From Haliclona indistincta (lineage: Eukaryota; Porifera; Demospongiae; Haplosclerida; Chalinidae): 64,000 nt of DNA. Within the stretch, counting starts at the first letter, position 1. The number at the start of each line of letters is the position of its first letter. Below the pieces are notes generated by a model. It was not told where the DNA came from. It searched no databases and was given only the letters and a program-made list of their open reading frames with translations. Location of the stretch: contig OZ024784.1 of NCBI GenBank assembly GCA_964017065.1, positions 14,241,152 to 14,305,151 on the forward strand, written 5' to 3'. Below, one piece after another: positions 12,201 to 23,314 of this stretch. Both the position numbers and the translations under genes were made by a program.

Positions 12201-13165
12201 GATTTGGAAATTTGTAGGTCCTTGGCTTGGCAGAAGAGAGCTCGTTGCTGAGGTAGAGGCGAACCTTCTTTATGTTTGAGAATTTTGTCAACACGTCGGC
12301 TACATCGACACAGAATTTACTGTAGTTCTGACTCAACTTGAAAGTTTCCTCATCTAACGGATCAGCATCTGACATTCTCTCATAGCTGATGCATTGAAGA
12401 GTTTCCTCTTCACACCAGTAAGCAACTTGTCTGTCTTCTAACCGCTCTTGACTAGTTAGCCTCCCTCGAGTACTGACAAGCCTTCTCTCCAGTCCATGAA
12501 GATGTATTGGTGGATGAACCGGAGGAGGCATTGACATGTGCTCCCAGCTTTGATAGGTGGAGTCTGGTGATGTCTGTCGTCTGATTCTAGCTCTGGCAAC
12601 TGTATAATAATACACAGTTTAGTTTAGAAGCAAGATAATGCAATAAAAGTAATTTACCTTCTCCAACATTTGGAGGATTGTTGAACTGAGCTATTTTTGT
12701 TGTCAGAGTTGAAATCAATTCTTCATGGGCAGGACTGATACTAGCCTCACCCTGTTGCATATCTTTTAAGACTCCAAGAAGCTTTGTAGCCGGTGTTGAG
12801 GAGTTTGTCTTCATGATTTCAAGCAGTTTCTGTGCTCGGTCTGATTTGGTCTGACCATGCATCATTAGTTGCTGTTGTTGATTTGAGTTCAAAAAATTGT
12901 GCTTCAGGAGATAGAGATATGTTGTTTTAAAATCAAGATGCTCTGACAGGTCGACTATCATTTCGTTCAATATTGCACGCTCTTGCCCCTCCGTTATTGG
13001 AATACTTTGCGGCAATGGCTGTAGCAAAACATTGCACTTATGATGCTGCATCATGATTTTACTTACTGGCTGAGCTTGAACCACGAGCCCGGCCTGCTGG
13101 TGACCTGGAACGAGAGCCCATTCCGCATCTCGATACTGCATGATAGCTCCATCAGGATGGTCCAT
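9291..13165 (-). CDS. CARD-like protein with conserved helical domain and about five SH3-like modules (gene B, 1,227 aa)
   Basis: Three exons (minus order): 13165-12658, 12599-11725, 11591-9291. The start ATG has a strong ACCATGG context; the open frame continues upstream to 13273 but without better evidence. Exon 1 holds a CARD-like domain (ILNEMIVDLSEHL...KLLEIMKTN). Exon 2 carries the domain shared with gene A (CWFDYHLITGMCRTLGG, then GCVLVTWKVPEYLCP). Exon 3 has a Ser-rich linker, then SH3-like modules at roughly residues 790-850, 870-927, 985-1050, 1065-1130 and 1135-1190. They show ALYDY-position variants, a GxxxxVL strand, and SGFIP or GFVP in place of GxxP. Exon phases (1, then 0) match gene A. 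It is probably a multivalent adaptor; ligands are unknown. Confidence 0.75.
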
Positions 13166-13403
13166 GGTGATTGCTAAATACTGCAAGCATGCAGAATAAC
13201 TGATGTGATATGCGTGACAATGGCATCTGCTAAATATGGAACTTTGCACAAGGCTGCATTGCATGGCCGTCACGCTTAGATGGGCGGGGCTGGTCGGTAA
13301 AAGGGAGTAAGCCTGCTAGTTACATATAGCGCATAGCGCAAGTAGCGCTCAACCGATGATTTTTGCAACCACAGTAAGTACACACAGACAATAGAAATTA
13401 TGT

Positions 13404-15099
13404 TCATAAAGTATGTATATGTTCGCAATATGTAATGTAAGATTCAGGAACAAAACCACTTCTTTTATCATCACCACCAGTGGTGCCATACACCCACTGA
13501 TGTTCATGAAAGAGAACGTAAAGCACATCATTCTTGTGCAAGGTCAATTCTGTGGGATGTCTTGCAATGTATTTCTGAATAACCATTGCCCGAAGTGGTT
13601 TGTATTCCCTTATGATGGGAAGAGTTCCTTCTTTGTGGTGTAGGTCAGTTTTGTAAGAACGATTGACAATGTGTGCTTTTGATTGATCATTTTGATAACT
13701 TGCCGAAATGAAGCAACAATTACTTGGAATAGATTCACTATCACCTTGTTTGTTTAAGACAAAGGTTTTGTTGTTTCGTTGATAAACAGCAACAAGGTGT
13801 TCTTCAGGGACAATAGTTATCTTGCCTTTGTTGTAGCATCGTATAGCAACCATCCTAAGATTGGCTGGGCACTGCTTGCTTGCTCGACTGAGCACAAGAT
13901 CACTGAAGCTGGTGGTATTTGTAGGCGTAGACGATCTTCTTGGTGAGGGTGGTGATGCAAGTCCAGGAGAGACTCGTAGACGAGGACTGCCTTTTGGAGT
14001 GACTAATACTTTCGGTACCTGGACTTGTAGGGTTGGACTTTGTGACTGTACTGGATGAGAAATGACAAGACTCTGATTCTGTGCAGCTGTGTCTAAAAGC
14101 ATGTGCAGCTCATTTTCTACCAATTCCTTTTGTGCATGACCTTGTTGGTACCAGTTTAGCTTGAAATTGTAATCATCAACCAGCTTTCTTCCTTCGTCCT
14201 CTCCCAGTTCAATTGCTATAGATGCAAGTTGATCATAATCGTACCAACTAGTTTCTTGAATTAGTCTGGTCAATAATCTGCGAATTGGCTGTGAAGCGTT
14301 CTTAAGTCCTAGTCTATGAAACATATAGGATCCGCCTGATTTACTGTCTTTTTTAGAGTACTTCAGTGAAAGCCACATATGCACCTCATCTACTGATTTT
14401 TTCTTCTCGATAATTTTTACAACCTTAATACCAAACGTTGCATACTCGGATGCAATCCAGGGAATTTGACCAGATTCTTGCGAAATTGAACCCGCATCTG
14501 CTTGTTTAAATGATGTTGCTGTACTTGGTGTGTCATACACAGTAGTTACACTTGAAGATTTGCTCGAGCACAATGAACCTGTCGCTGCAGTTATAACAAA
14601 GCTTTTAATGTAAAGCATGTAAACAATGGAGAGGGGGAGGATAAAATGTGCTTAAGTTGTACTTACGATTAAGCAACTTTTCCATGTCTTCTATAATTTT
14701 TTCCACTGCATCTGAGCCATCTCCGTTGTCATGCATGTGACGAAGTGCTTCTAGTAATTTTTTCGCTGGTTGATCAGTCAGTTTAAGAAAATGAAGCAGC
14801 TTCAGAAATGCTTCATCTTTTTCTGGGATCTTATGGAGAGTCTTGCTTTGCTGTTCTGTGATGGAAAAGTTGCTAAGAAGATACACTCGAAGTGTTGACA
14901 TGTTCAGGCAGTTCATCATTCGTGGTAGAAGATGCATCAGGACACGCTCATGCCGCTTTCTCCGTTGCGCTACTGATAGTTGCAGCTCCTGGAATAATTT
15001 GCAACAGTAGCTACGTATAGTGCACATAATATGCTGCACATCACTAACCGACTCGGATACCACTGATTCGTTATCCGGCTCGCTTTCCATTTCTGCCAT
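13404..15099 (-). CDS. CARD-like protein with shortened helical domain and two SH3-like modules (gene C, 537 aa)
   Basis: Two exons (minus order): 15099-14667 and 14584-13404. The ATG at 15099 has A at -3 and G at +4; the frame stays open upstream to 15171 but that start is less likely. Exon 1 is an acidic N-terminus plus a CARD-like bundle (MMNCLNMSTLRVYLLSNF...LKLLHFLKL). Exon 2 opens with only the helical half of the shared domain (WYDYDQLASIAIELGEDEG); the GCVLLTW half seen in A and B is missing. Two SH3-like modules follow, the last ending at the C-terminus (GFVPESYITY). The intron between CARD and the rest is again phase 1. This looks like a shortened paralogue of B, 238 bp upstream of B's start in transcription order. 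Confidence 0.7.
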
Positions 15100-15322
15100 T
15101 GTCTGCTGCCAGTATAGCTCTCTGAGAACTCTAAATAGCGTGGGAATAAAAGCCATGAATAGTGCAGTCACAACAATGACATGCTTGTCCCAGCAAGTGC
15201 AGGTATCTTAATGCAGTATCATAACAAAATGCAGTTCTACAATAAACAGTAATTGAAATAAAGACTCATTGCTAAAAGTTTTTTGATTTTGTACAAATAA
15301 AATTTCACTGGTTCTATTCAGT

Positions 15323-16927
15323 TCAGTAGAAGTTAAGATGACAATAGAAACTTGGAACAAATCCAGCTTGCCTTCGATCAGTAATACCATAGACCCAATG
15401 CTCATCATAAAATAAAACGGATATGAATTCTCCTCTGTATACCGTGAGTTCTGTCGACTGTTTTGCTAAGTGTTGTTGTATTACCATGACCTGGATGGGC
15501 TTGTATGGAGTGGAACCATCGAAAGGATATCGCTTGCAAACTGTTTCATGCTTTGAACTATCTCTGTGGTACATGTAACCTGTATGGCAAATGCTGTCTG
15601 GAACAAGACCCATTTGTCCTTCCTTGGAACAGATGAAGAGCCGATTTCCATCTCTATAAAGAGCTCTTAGTTGCTGGTTCATGTGCACTGATATTTCATC
15701 GTTCGTCACTGCTTGGTACTCTTGTATCACGGTCACTTGAAGGTAGGCTGGTGAGCCCTTGTTTGCTCTTCTGAGTAGAAGCTCACTGAAACTCACCTCC
15801 TCTAGAGTGGTTGGAACCATTTGTTGTGTTTGGGTCACCTTCAGATAGTGAATTGCACGACGTACCTGGGTGTGTGATGGAATGGACGTCGTTTGAATCA
15901 CTGGCTTTGATTTTCTCCTCTGCAATGTTCCTCCGCCTGTCGATTGGTGTAGTTTGGTGTAGCCTTTACTGACTATTAAGCAAAGGCTTCTCGGTAAAAA
16001 CCCAGACTTCATTTTTCTTGACACGGCATAGACCCATTGACCATCACTAAAAAGTAGATGAACTGACTCTCGAGATTGAACCGTGAGCTCAAACTGTGTT
16101 GATGCCTTATGAGAAGAGATCACAGTTGCTTTACGCATTCCTTCTTCGTCTAAAGAGGAAGTAATGCGGTACTTGTGACTAAAAACAGACACCTTTTTCT
16201 CATCCTTCTGATACATTGATGAAAGGAAACAAGTGTTACTTGGGACAAAACCGCTTTCACCACTTCTTTTAATGACATACGTCAATCCTTTTTTCTGAAA
16301 AAGAGCAATGAGATGGTCTCCTTTCTCGATGCTCAGTTCTCTTGGTCTGCTTGGATGGTGATGTCGGATGGCTGTCATCTTGAGATTAGCAGGAATTTCC
16401 TCACTTGCTCTGATAAGAACAAGTGTACTAAAACTGATGGAAGTGGACTTGTTCTCTTCTTCCTCATATTGATGATACCGAAACACCTTTCGTTTTGCAG
16501 TAGAGGGCGTTTCAAAGGGGTCATCAAACTCCTTTGTAGCTTTCTTCGAATGCGGAGGCAAGGTGGTGTAAGCGTTGGTAATTTTTCGATCGTTCTGCAA
16601 GCTAGGAAAGTATCTTGGAGTATTTTGCGCTGTCCAGCTTTGTGGCCTTGTTCGAACAACCTGGTCATTTGTTGTTTGCTCTGACGACCGCCTGGCTGGA
16701 GCCAATTGACTATACGTTAATCCAGGAGATTCAAACACCTTGTCCCTCTCGGTTGTACTGCTGGTAGAAACCACAGGGTCTTCTACAGACAGATTTACGA
16801 CCATTGGTTTTGATGCCCTTATGCCACCTCCCTCAGAGACAGTAGACATCAGCCATTGGGCTTGAGTACTACGTTGTGAGCGCTTTGAACTCGAATATGC
16901 TGGATACCGTTGCAGTGTGGCGCTCAT
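15323..16927 (-). CDS. Four-SH3 adaptor-like protein (gene D, 534 aa)
   Basis: This is a single coding exon. Four SH3-like modules occupy most of the protein (roughly residues 155-220, 240-310, 350-425 and 440-534). Each has PANLKM/PAYLQV-type lead-ins and SGFVP, SGFLP, MGLVP or AGFVP at the 3-10 turn, most like the modules of B and C. The first 150 residues are Ser/Pro-rich. No CARD and no shared helical domain are present, and no CARD exon is visible between this gene and the next one. The true start is ATG at 16927 (A at -3); an in-frame TTG lies six bases upstream. It could act as a bridging adaptor for CARD proteins or be a fragment of a former B-like gene. Confidence 0.7.
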   Translation of the reverse strand: MSATLQRYPAYSSSKRSQRSTQAQWLMSTVSEGGGIRASKPMVVNLSVEDPVVSTSSTTERDKVFESPGLTYSQLAPARRSSEQTTNDQVVRTRPQSWTAQNTPRYFPSLQNDRKITNAYTTLPPHSKKATKEFDDPFETPSTAKRKVFRYHQYEEEENKSTSISFSTLVLIRASEEIPANLKMTAIRHHHPSRPRELSIEKGDHLIALFQKKGLTYVIKRSGESGFVPSNTCFLSSMYQKDEKKVSVFSHKYRITSSLDEEGMRKATVISSHKASTQFELTVQSRESVHLLFSDGQWVYAVSRKMKSGFLPRSLCLIVSKGYTKLHQSTGGGTLQRRKSKPVIQTTSIPSHTQVRRAIHYLKVTQTQQMVPTTLEEVSFSELLLRRANKGSPAYLQVTVIQEYQAVTNDEISVHMNQQLRALYRDGNRLFICSKEGQMGLVPDSICHTGYMYHRDSSKHETVCKRYPFDGSTPYKPIQVMVIQQHLAKQSTELTVYRGEFISVLFYDEHWVYGITDRRQAGFVPSFYCHLNFY

Positions 16928-17025
16928 TGTCAAGATGCACGCAGACGACTCATGCGAAATTTATGAGCCCCACCCTAAATAATCAATGAATAACAACAAC
17001 ATTAAAATTTAACCGCCCATACTGT

Positions 17026-18125
17026 TCACAGGCTGAATTCTTCATCAATCCAGAAACCATTCTTATTGTTCAGTTCAACCACTATTTTGTCAATTAGACT
17101 TTTTATGTCAGCTCTGCGATTCTCTTTCAGTTGGCGCAATATCGCAAACACATCAAATCTCTGAAGATATTGTTCGTCACTAGGTACTGGACGCACAGAA
17201 TTGAGATAACATATAATCTCAACATTCTCGGGAGCTGGTGTCTCATCCTTCCACTTCCCTCCCGAGACAGTAGTTCGAGAGCAGAGCATCCAGTTGACTT
17301 TGTCCGGAGTCCACTCCCATTGGCTCTCCTTTTCATTCCAACGATACCACAACTCTGTTGCTTGTGGTGCCAAGAACACAAACACTTTGTCTTGATCGCT
17401 CACAGAGGCTGACCCATCCTCGAGTCCTTCTAGAAAGTTGACAGTGTTGTACTCATCTACATGCAGTGAATAATGTAGGTGTGAAGTCATGATCTACAAT
17501 ATGGATATCATCGTACCATTGATTCCCTGTGATTTAATGTGCTTGTCTTTGAGATGGATTTGAAGTAGTTTAATATAATTTGCAATTTTAACCACTTCTT
17601 CATCTTCCTCCTCTTCATCTTCATCCTCAGGTTGCTTTCTCAGCAGATCCAATAAATCAGACAACAGTTTATACACTCTATCATTGTCCTCTGCAGTCAG
17701 TTCTTTCTTGTTAGTTAACTGTTGCAAGATATGTAGTAACCTGCCCAGCTCCTGACTACAAAAAGATAATCTCGTTACAACAATGAGGCAATTTCATAAA
17801 ATGACTTTCAATCATGTGTCCATCCAAGGGCTGCACATGACAATACTCTCCCACAGGCTGGTTTACACAAGAACCCGCAATTCAAAATCATAGCCATACA
17901 AATGGTTTCAGTATGATTTCTTGGAAATGATATATAAAATTATTTGCAAATTGTGCATGCAGCAAGTACCCACTATTCTTTCTTCCCAGGATTTTTTATC
18001 TTCTGTGTGCTCTGCTCTTGTTTGTCTATGTCACTCCCCTCATCTTGGGATCGCCTGGATTTAGGTGCCACAGTACCTTCACTATCATCACCACGATAAC
18101 TGCCTGGTCTCTTACGATCTGACAT
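17026..18125 (-). CDS. Unrecognised conserved-looking protein, 273 aa
   Basis: Three exons (minus order): 18125-17974, 17755-17517, 17456-17026. The N-terminus is basic and charged (MSDRKRPGSYRG). Exon 2 has two helices (ELGRLLHILQQLTN, VYKLLSDLLDLL), an acidic run, then EEVVKIANYIKLLQIHLKD. This is loosely reminiscent of TFIIS N-terminal helical domains, but I would not assign it. Exon 3 is a compact aromatic-rich region (LWYRWNEKESQWEW, CYLNSVRP) ending in a helix. The 60-nt intron between exons 2 and 3 is a multiple of three and carries an in-frame TAG; splicing it restores one frame. I do not recognise the family. The start is 327 bp from NRBP and divergent from it. Confidence 0.62.
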
Positions 18126-18452
18126 TGATATAAACCTACAGAGAAAAATCACGGTGTTCATTTTATAGTGAACTATAATGCATGTTTAGTCAATACCACC
18201 GTAGATAACTAGCTATGTCGGAATGCATCACACATGAAAGTAGACAATCACACGTACAATACAGGCCAATCTTAGTGGTGTTGAAACTCACCTGATTCAC
18301 TGCCAGTGTATAGGAAAATTATAGAAGACGCTTCAATCAGTGAGTTGAACTTTCGTAGAGTAGTCGAGAGTAGTATACCACCCACAAAAACCGCGGCAAG
18401 CTGTGGGCGGGTCCATAATTTGACCACACCTATCTATCGATCGAGCTGAAGG
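18126..18452. promoter_or_regulatory. Divergent promoter region, unknown gene / NRBP
   Basis: The 327 bp separate opposite start codons. The middle holds a short GC-richer patch near 18388-18412 (CCGCGGCAAGC, GGGCGGG), which is GC-box-like in otherwise AT-rich DNA. No TATA box is evident next to either start. Confidence 0.4.
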
Positions 18453-21400
18453 ATGCCACGTAGTCCAGCCTCATCTCAGGTTGGTGGCCGCAATGTTGAA
18501 GGCGGAGGAGCACAGCTTCTGGACGTTGGGCAGAAACCACCTGAAGAGCCCCCACCAACAGAAGAGGACGACGATGAAGACGATGAGGATAGGGTATTGG
18601 AGATAAGCAGCAAGTGGCAGAAACTGAACCAACAGGTCAAAGAGAGGAAGAAAAATAATATTATACTGACACTTTTGAGTATAATAGCCATCATGTATGT
18701 ACTTCAGGTGACTCGTGATGTTCCTGGTATTGATGCTGCTTATCTTGCCATGGATACCGAGGAGGGAGTAGAGGTGGTGTGGAATGAGGTACGCTATTCT
18801 CACAGGAGGATGGTGAAGGGAAGACGAGTAAGTGTGTCAACTGATGATGATCTGACATGTTTTATGATGCTTGACAGGAACGACTGATAAAGATACTTGC
18901 TGGTTTAACTCAAGTTAAAGTGCGTAATAATAATTATTATCACATTTATAATTAGTGCGCCAAAACCTCATTATTTCACTAGCATCAGAACATTATTAAC
19001 TTCTATGATTTTTGGCACGACAAAGTGAACCAACAGGATAGGGTAAGCAGCAGTGAGTAGATTCGTATTTTATTTGCTTCTCTCTCTTAGTTGGTTTTTA
19101 TCACCGAGTACATCACATCTGGATCTCTCCGCACATTTTTGATGAAGACGAAGACAACCAAAGGCAGCAATGCAGTCAGTGACAAAGTGAGCAATGACTA
19201 GTAGCATGCTGTGTGTAATACTTAGTCTTTATTTTAGATATGGAGGAGATGGTGTAGACACATTTTAATGGCACTGAGGTACCGAATGTGCTCTGTATGT
19301 AAATACTCATGTATGTTGTGCTTTAGTTATCTTCACAAAAATGATATCATCCATGGCAATTTATCACTAGCTTCCATCTTTATTCAACACAACGGCCTCG
19401 TCAAGATTGGATCAGGTGAGTAAGTAGATGTGATGATGTTAGATTGTTAGGTCGCCTGTATGCAGTGTCACCGGATGCAATACATAGTCATGTCAAGACT
19501 AAAAATGAAGAGACAATGGGATACGGTATGCACTATGCTGCTCCAGAAATAGCAGGTACTGATCAATTTTTAATACACACACAGCTAGTTTATTTCGCAT
19601 GCATTCACATTTTCATGAACAGAAAATTTAAATCTACCTACTATTTTGTAATTTGTATTGCGCTCGTGAACATTGCAAAAATTAGGCTCTGTTGTGCTGC
19701 ATAAAAATCACTGCCACAAGGGTTTGTGCTATTCCTGGGTAGGTATAATATGCTGGGGCTAAGCAAAGTCAAGCAAGGGTGTTGACTGTGCCTCCGATGA
19801 TGGTGTGGGCATCCAAGTTCACTAGCAGTGTGTTCTAGATCGAGTGGATTTGAACCAATGTCTTATGAGTATGAGCACCACCGTATTTGTACTTTGTCTC
19901 TCTCAGATGGTCCAATCAAGACACCAGCTGATATCTACGCCTTTGGAATGTGTGCACTTGAGGTTAGCTCATCCTCTACCATGAGTACAGCCATCACATC
20001 GACTATCTTTCTTTGATAGATGCTCAATTTTGAGCTGCTGGGCAATGGAGATGGTGCTCATGGCCACACGTCTCCAAAGCAGGATGTAGTTTTACGAGCA
20101 GTAGAGGGTCTGCACAAGAAGAAAAGGGAATTCATTGAGTTGTGTCTTCACCATGATCCTGAAATGAGACCACGGGCACAAAGTTTGCTAAAGCATCCTG
20201 TCTTGCAAGAGGTACAGTTTGATCATGATTTTGCCTAAAGATACAGTGTACACATTTTGTGTTCAATTTACTGTAAACAGCACATGCTTGATGTGGTGTA
20301 GAGGGGTAAATATGAGATTCTATAAAAATTCATAACTTTGGAGATGCTTCATAAAGCAGTACAAACAAATTAGTTTGTGTGTGTGCAGGTGTATCCACTC
20401 AAACTGCTAGCAGCCTATGCACTGAGAGACAGCAAGGAGATCGAGACACTTAAAGGTATTCAAATTAAAGCTTGCTCATACACTCGCTTACTATCTCAAC
20501 AGATAAGTTGGACTACAGCGATAATCCTGATGTGGAGTTGGCTTGTATTCCCAGGAGGCAAGGTCCTGTCGTGCGCAGGTGAACATGCTATTGCTGGTCT
20601 TGTTCTTCTATCACCTTCTTCCTGGCTGTATAGAGCATGCGATATGACAAGGATTGATATAGAGAAGTTGTACGATGACATCAGTCAGGATTTCTTGCTT
20701 GACTCATCAATTCCAATGTACAGTCCTCAAAAGAAAGACGACTCAGTTACCAGGTGACTACTGCTAGGTAGACTGAATTTCAATTTAAATTTTTATTGCT
20801 GTTCCAGGTCCTTGCCTCAGTCCAGTTCATCAGCTACTGACAGAAATTCAAATACATATGAAGCAGAGAAACGAAGGGTCAGTATGTGTGTAAGCCTAGT
20901 GATACTATAGTGTTGGGAAGCTTTGCTTCATTTTCACTACTTACTCTATGCACCAGTAATAGTAGTGTTGTTCAACCAGGAAATAAAAGAAGGGACTTTT
21001 ATTTGAATTAAATCTGTTGTAATAATGGTTAAGTTATTTCCTAAGAATGTCAGTTCAAGTGTACTTGGTGTGTACGGACATGTATGCATACATGTTCAGT
21101 GGGAATGTTTTCATACCCAAGAGCTCTTTTATCATCACCTTGTCAACTATTGTACTGTTGGTATAGGTGGTTCGAATAGACTGTGATGTGCTTCCAATGG
21201 AGGGAGAAAAGAGAGAGCTGGTACTAAAACTATACTTGGACTCAAAGATGGAAAGAATGCTGAAGAGCGAACTAAATGATGGTGAGATTATTATTACTAG
21301 TTAGAGACACACCTACCAGAACAATACAAGAGCCACAAGCAGCATATTTCAGGCACTTTCAAGCTGACCAGACATCATGCAATAATGCTTGTTACTGCAG

Positions 21401-21558
21401 ATGACAAAGGCGTGGACCTAGCTTTTGACCTGGTCACCAATGGTCTGCTAGCTGAGGAGGATAAGGAGATGGTCTCTGAGAAGATTAAAGAAAAGCTGTG
21501 TCAGTATGAATCCAATCCTCCTCAACCTCCTTCGTCTCCACTCAGCGAAACAAACTAA
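18453..21558 (+). CDS. NRBP: Nuclear receptor-binding protein (NRBP) pseudokinase, 524 aa
   Basis: Sixteen exons: 18453-18635, 18708-18827, 18878-18919, 18983-19042, 19091-19186, 19238-19278, 19327-19415, 19466-19555, 19907-19962, 20020-20211, 20389-20455, 20503-20578, 20634-20753, 20808-20877, 21167-21281, 21401-21558. The signature VPGIDAAYLAMDTEEGVEVV precedes the kinase fold. The catalytic loop reads IIHGNLSLASIF instead of HRDxxxxN, and the DFG position reads IGS, as in human NRBP1/2, so it is a pseudokinase. APE is kept as APEIA; subdomain IX reads DIYAFGMCALEM. The C-terminal region (LLAEEDKEMVSEKI) matches the NRBP tail that binds partners. NRBPs act as adaptors in trafficking and in ubiquitin-ligase assembly (family knowledge). 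Length is close to the human protein (about 535 aa). Confidence 0.93.
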
Positions 21559-23314
21559 TCAGCACGTCATTTCTCAGCTGCTAATTTAATTCTGAACGTG
21601 TGTTAATACAACTATCAAGTGTATTCTTTGATTATTCATTCATTTCATCAACATGAGATGCCTCCTCAATTTCTTGTTGGCTGGTATTTGGGGTATTCAG
21701 GTTCCTCCGTGAGACTTGCCTGTGGGCAGATAACAAATATTAACACCTATCACAACTTACTAAAAATACAGCATGTATCACTAGTTGGACTACTATCATG
21801 TGTGTACTACAAACCAGAGCCCAATCGAGGCAGACACACACCTCCTTCAAACCAGGTCATGCATTAAATTGTTAATGTTATGGTGAGTGGATTTTTCACT
21901 GATCTCTTGTAGAGGCCCATTAGGTTCATCTCTCTGGTATGCAAGGTTGAGTAAGATGGTAAAAACAGACCTCCTTGCCCTGGGCTTTTAGTGGTTGATG
22001 CCTCACTAATGCAGTCAATCAAGTGCGTTGTTGTAAGATTGGCGTAGGGGAAGAAGCTAGTCACATGTTCGTATCATCACATTAGGGATGAGGCGAGGGA
22101 GAGACATTGATGTGTCATCATTGACACATTCCATTGCATTTATATCACACAAACAACCGTATCACATCTACTCCTGTTGGAGTTGACAGATGGCTACTGT
22201 TCAAATTCTTAGCTCTCAAGTTTCAATCTATGCTCGTGTGACTATTTTTTCTAGTTCTCATGTGTTGCATAAAACCATGCTCAATGAACAACAAGTTTGA
22301 TACCGCAAGAATTTCTAGCCTGTCAAAGGAAAACCGCAACTACTGTTGAAGAACACAACCAGGTGTAACAGCCAATACGGTGATGTTAGAAATGTCTTAA
22401 CATATCTCTTACTACAAGAGTGCAGGATACAGCATACAATAAACAATCCAAATATCCCATTAAGACGAAAATGATTTAATTGCAAAGACAAGTTCTCCAA
22501 GTACAATTGGGTTTACAAATCAGTATCCTGATTCAAAAATTTTACGTACAGTGTGGGAGAGAGCAGTGCATAGACTGGTTTAGACTAGAGTAGGTAATGT
22601 TGACCATTGCCTGGAACTAGCTCGTAGTCTAGGTGTTGTGGTGTGGGTGGGTGGGTGTGAGAGTGTATCGTGTGGGTGCACCAGAGAAGATGCTCAAGAC
22701 AGATAATGGGGCACACGCTCGACCAATATCGACTGCCATCAAATACAATGGAAATTACAGACACAGCAGATATCTGAATGGCATCATAATCAACAAACAC
22801 ACACACAGCATCATAACACAGTGTGATGCACAACAGTGGTTTAGCAAGAACCCATAATTATTATGTATTGACACACAGGGGTTTTTAGACCAGGACATAA
22901 AAGCATGAGATCAGAATGAAATAAAGCTTAATGGCATCAACTAATTTCTTACTTCCCAGTAATCGAATGCCTTTGGCAGTGGAGAGCACTTAGTACCAAC
23001 CATGATGTTTATCTTACTAGAAAAATTGTAACTTTGACAGAATATCAATCAAGGAGGCAAGTACATGACTGGAGGTTTGATCTACAAGGAAGTCATGTTT
23101 GTAGCTTCAAGCAAAGAGCCCTTTGCTTTGCAGCAATGTACCAGGCCATGTTCATAAAATACTTCAAGAGAAGCTAGAAGCATGTTGCACACAAGAAAGG
23201 GTTACCTTTGATCAACTGATATACTACTGTTCTTCTACTAAGGGGATTCCAACAACCACATCATAATTATTAGTGTTTGTATACAAATCTAATACAAACT
23301 GGTATTGTTATCTA
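21559..23314. other. 1.76-kb convergent spacer between NRBP and MRPL15
   Basis: Both neighbouring genes end here. I see no ORF with protein-like composition. A GTGGGT-type tandem lies at about 22637-22660 and CACACA runs near 22795-22806. Nothing resembling the MITEs found later in the window is present. Both neighbours' 3' UTRs must lie here; an unannotated non-coding RNA cannot be excluded. Confidence 0.4.

Noticed and set aside
13166..13273. N-terminal extension of gene B to 13273
   Set aside because: The extra 36 codons are Cys/His/Ser-rich with no similarity to the other CARD genes, and the ATG at 13165 has a much stronger context.
16928..16933. Start codon for gene D at 16933
   Set aside because: That codon is TTG; the first ATG in frame is 16927 with a better context.
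17494..17496. In-frame TAG as programmed stop readthrough or pseudogene break
   Set aside because: It lies inside a 60-nt intron with usable GT and AG whose removal restores the frame.
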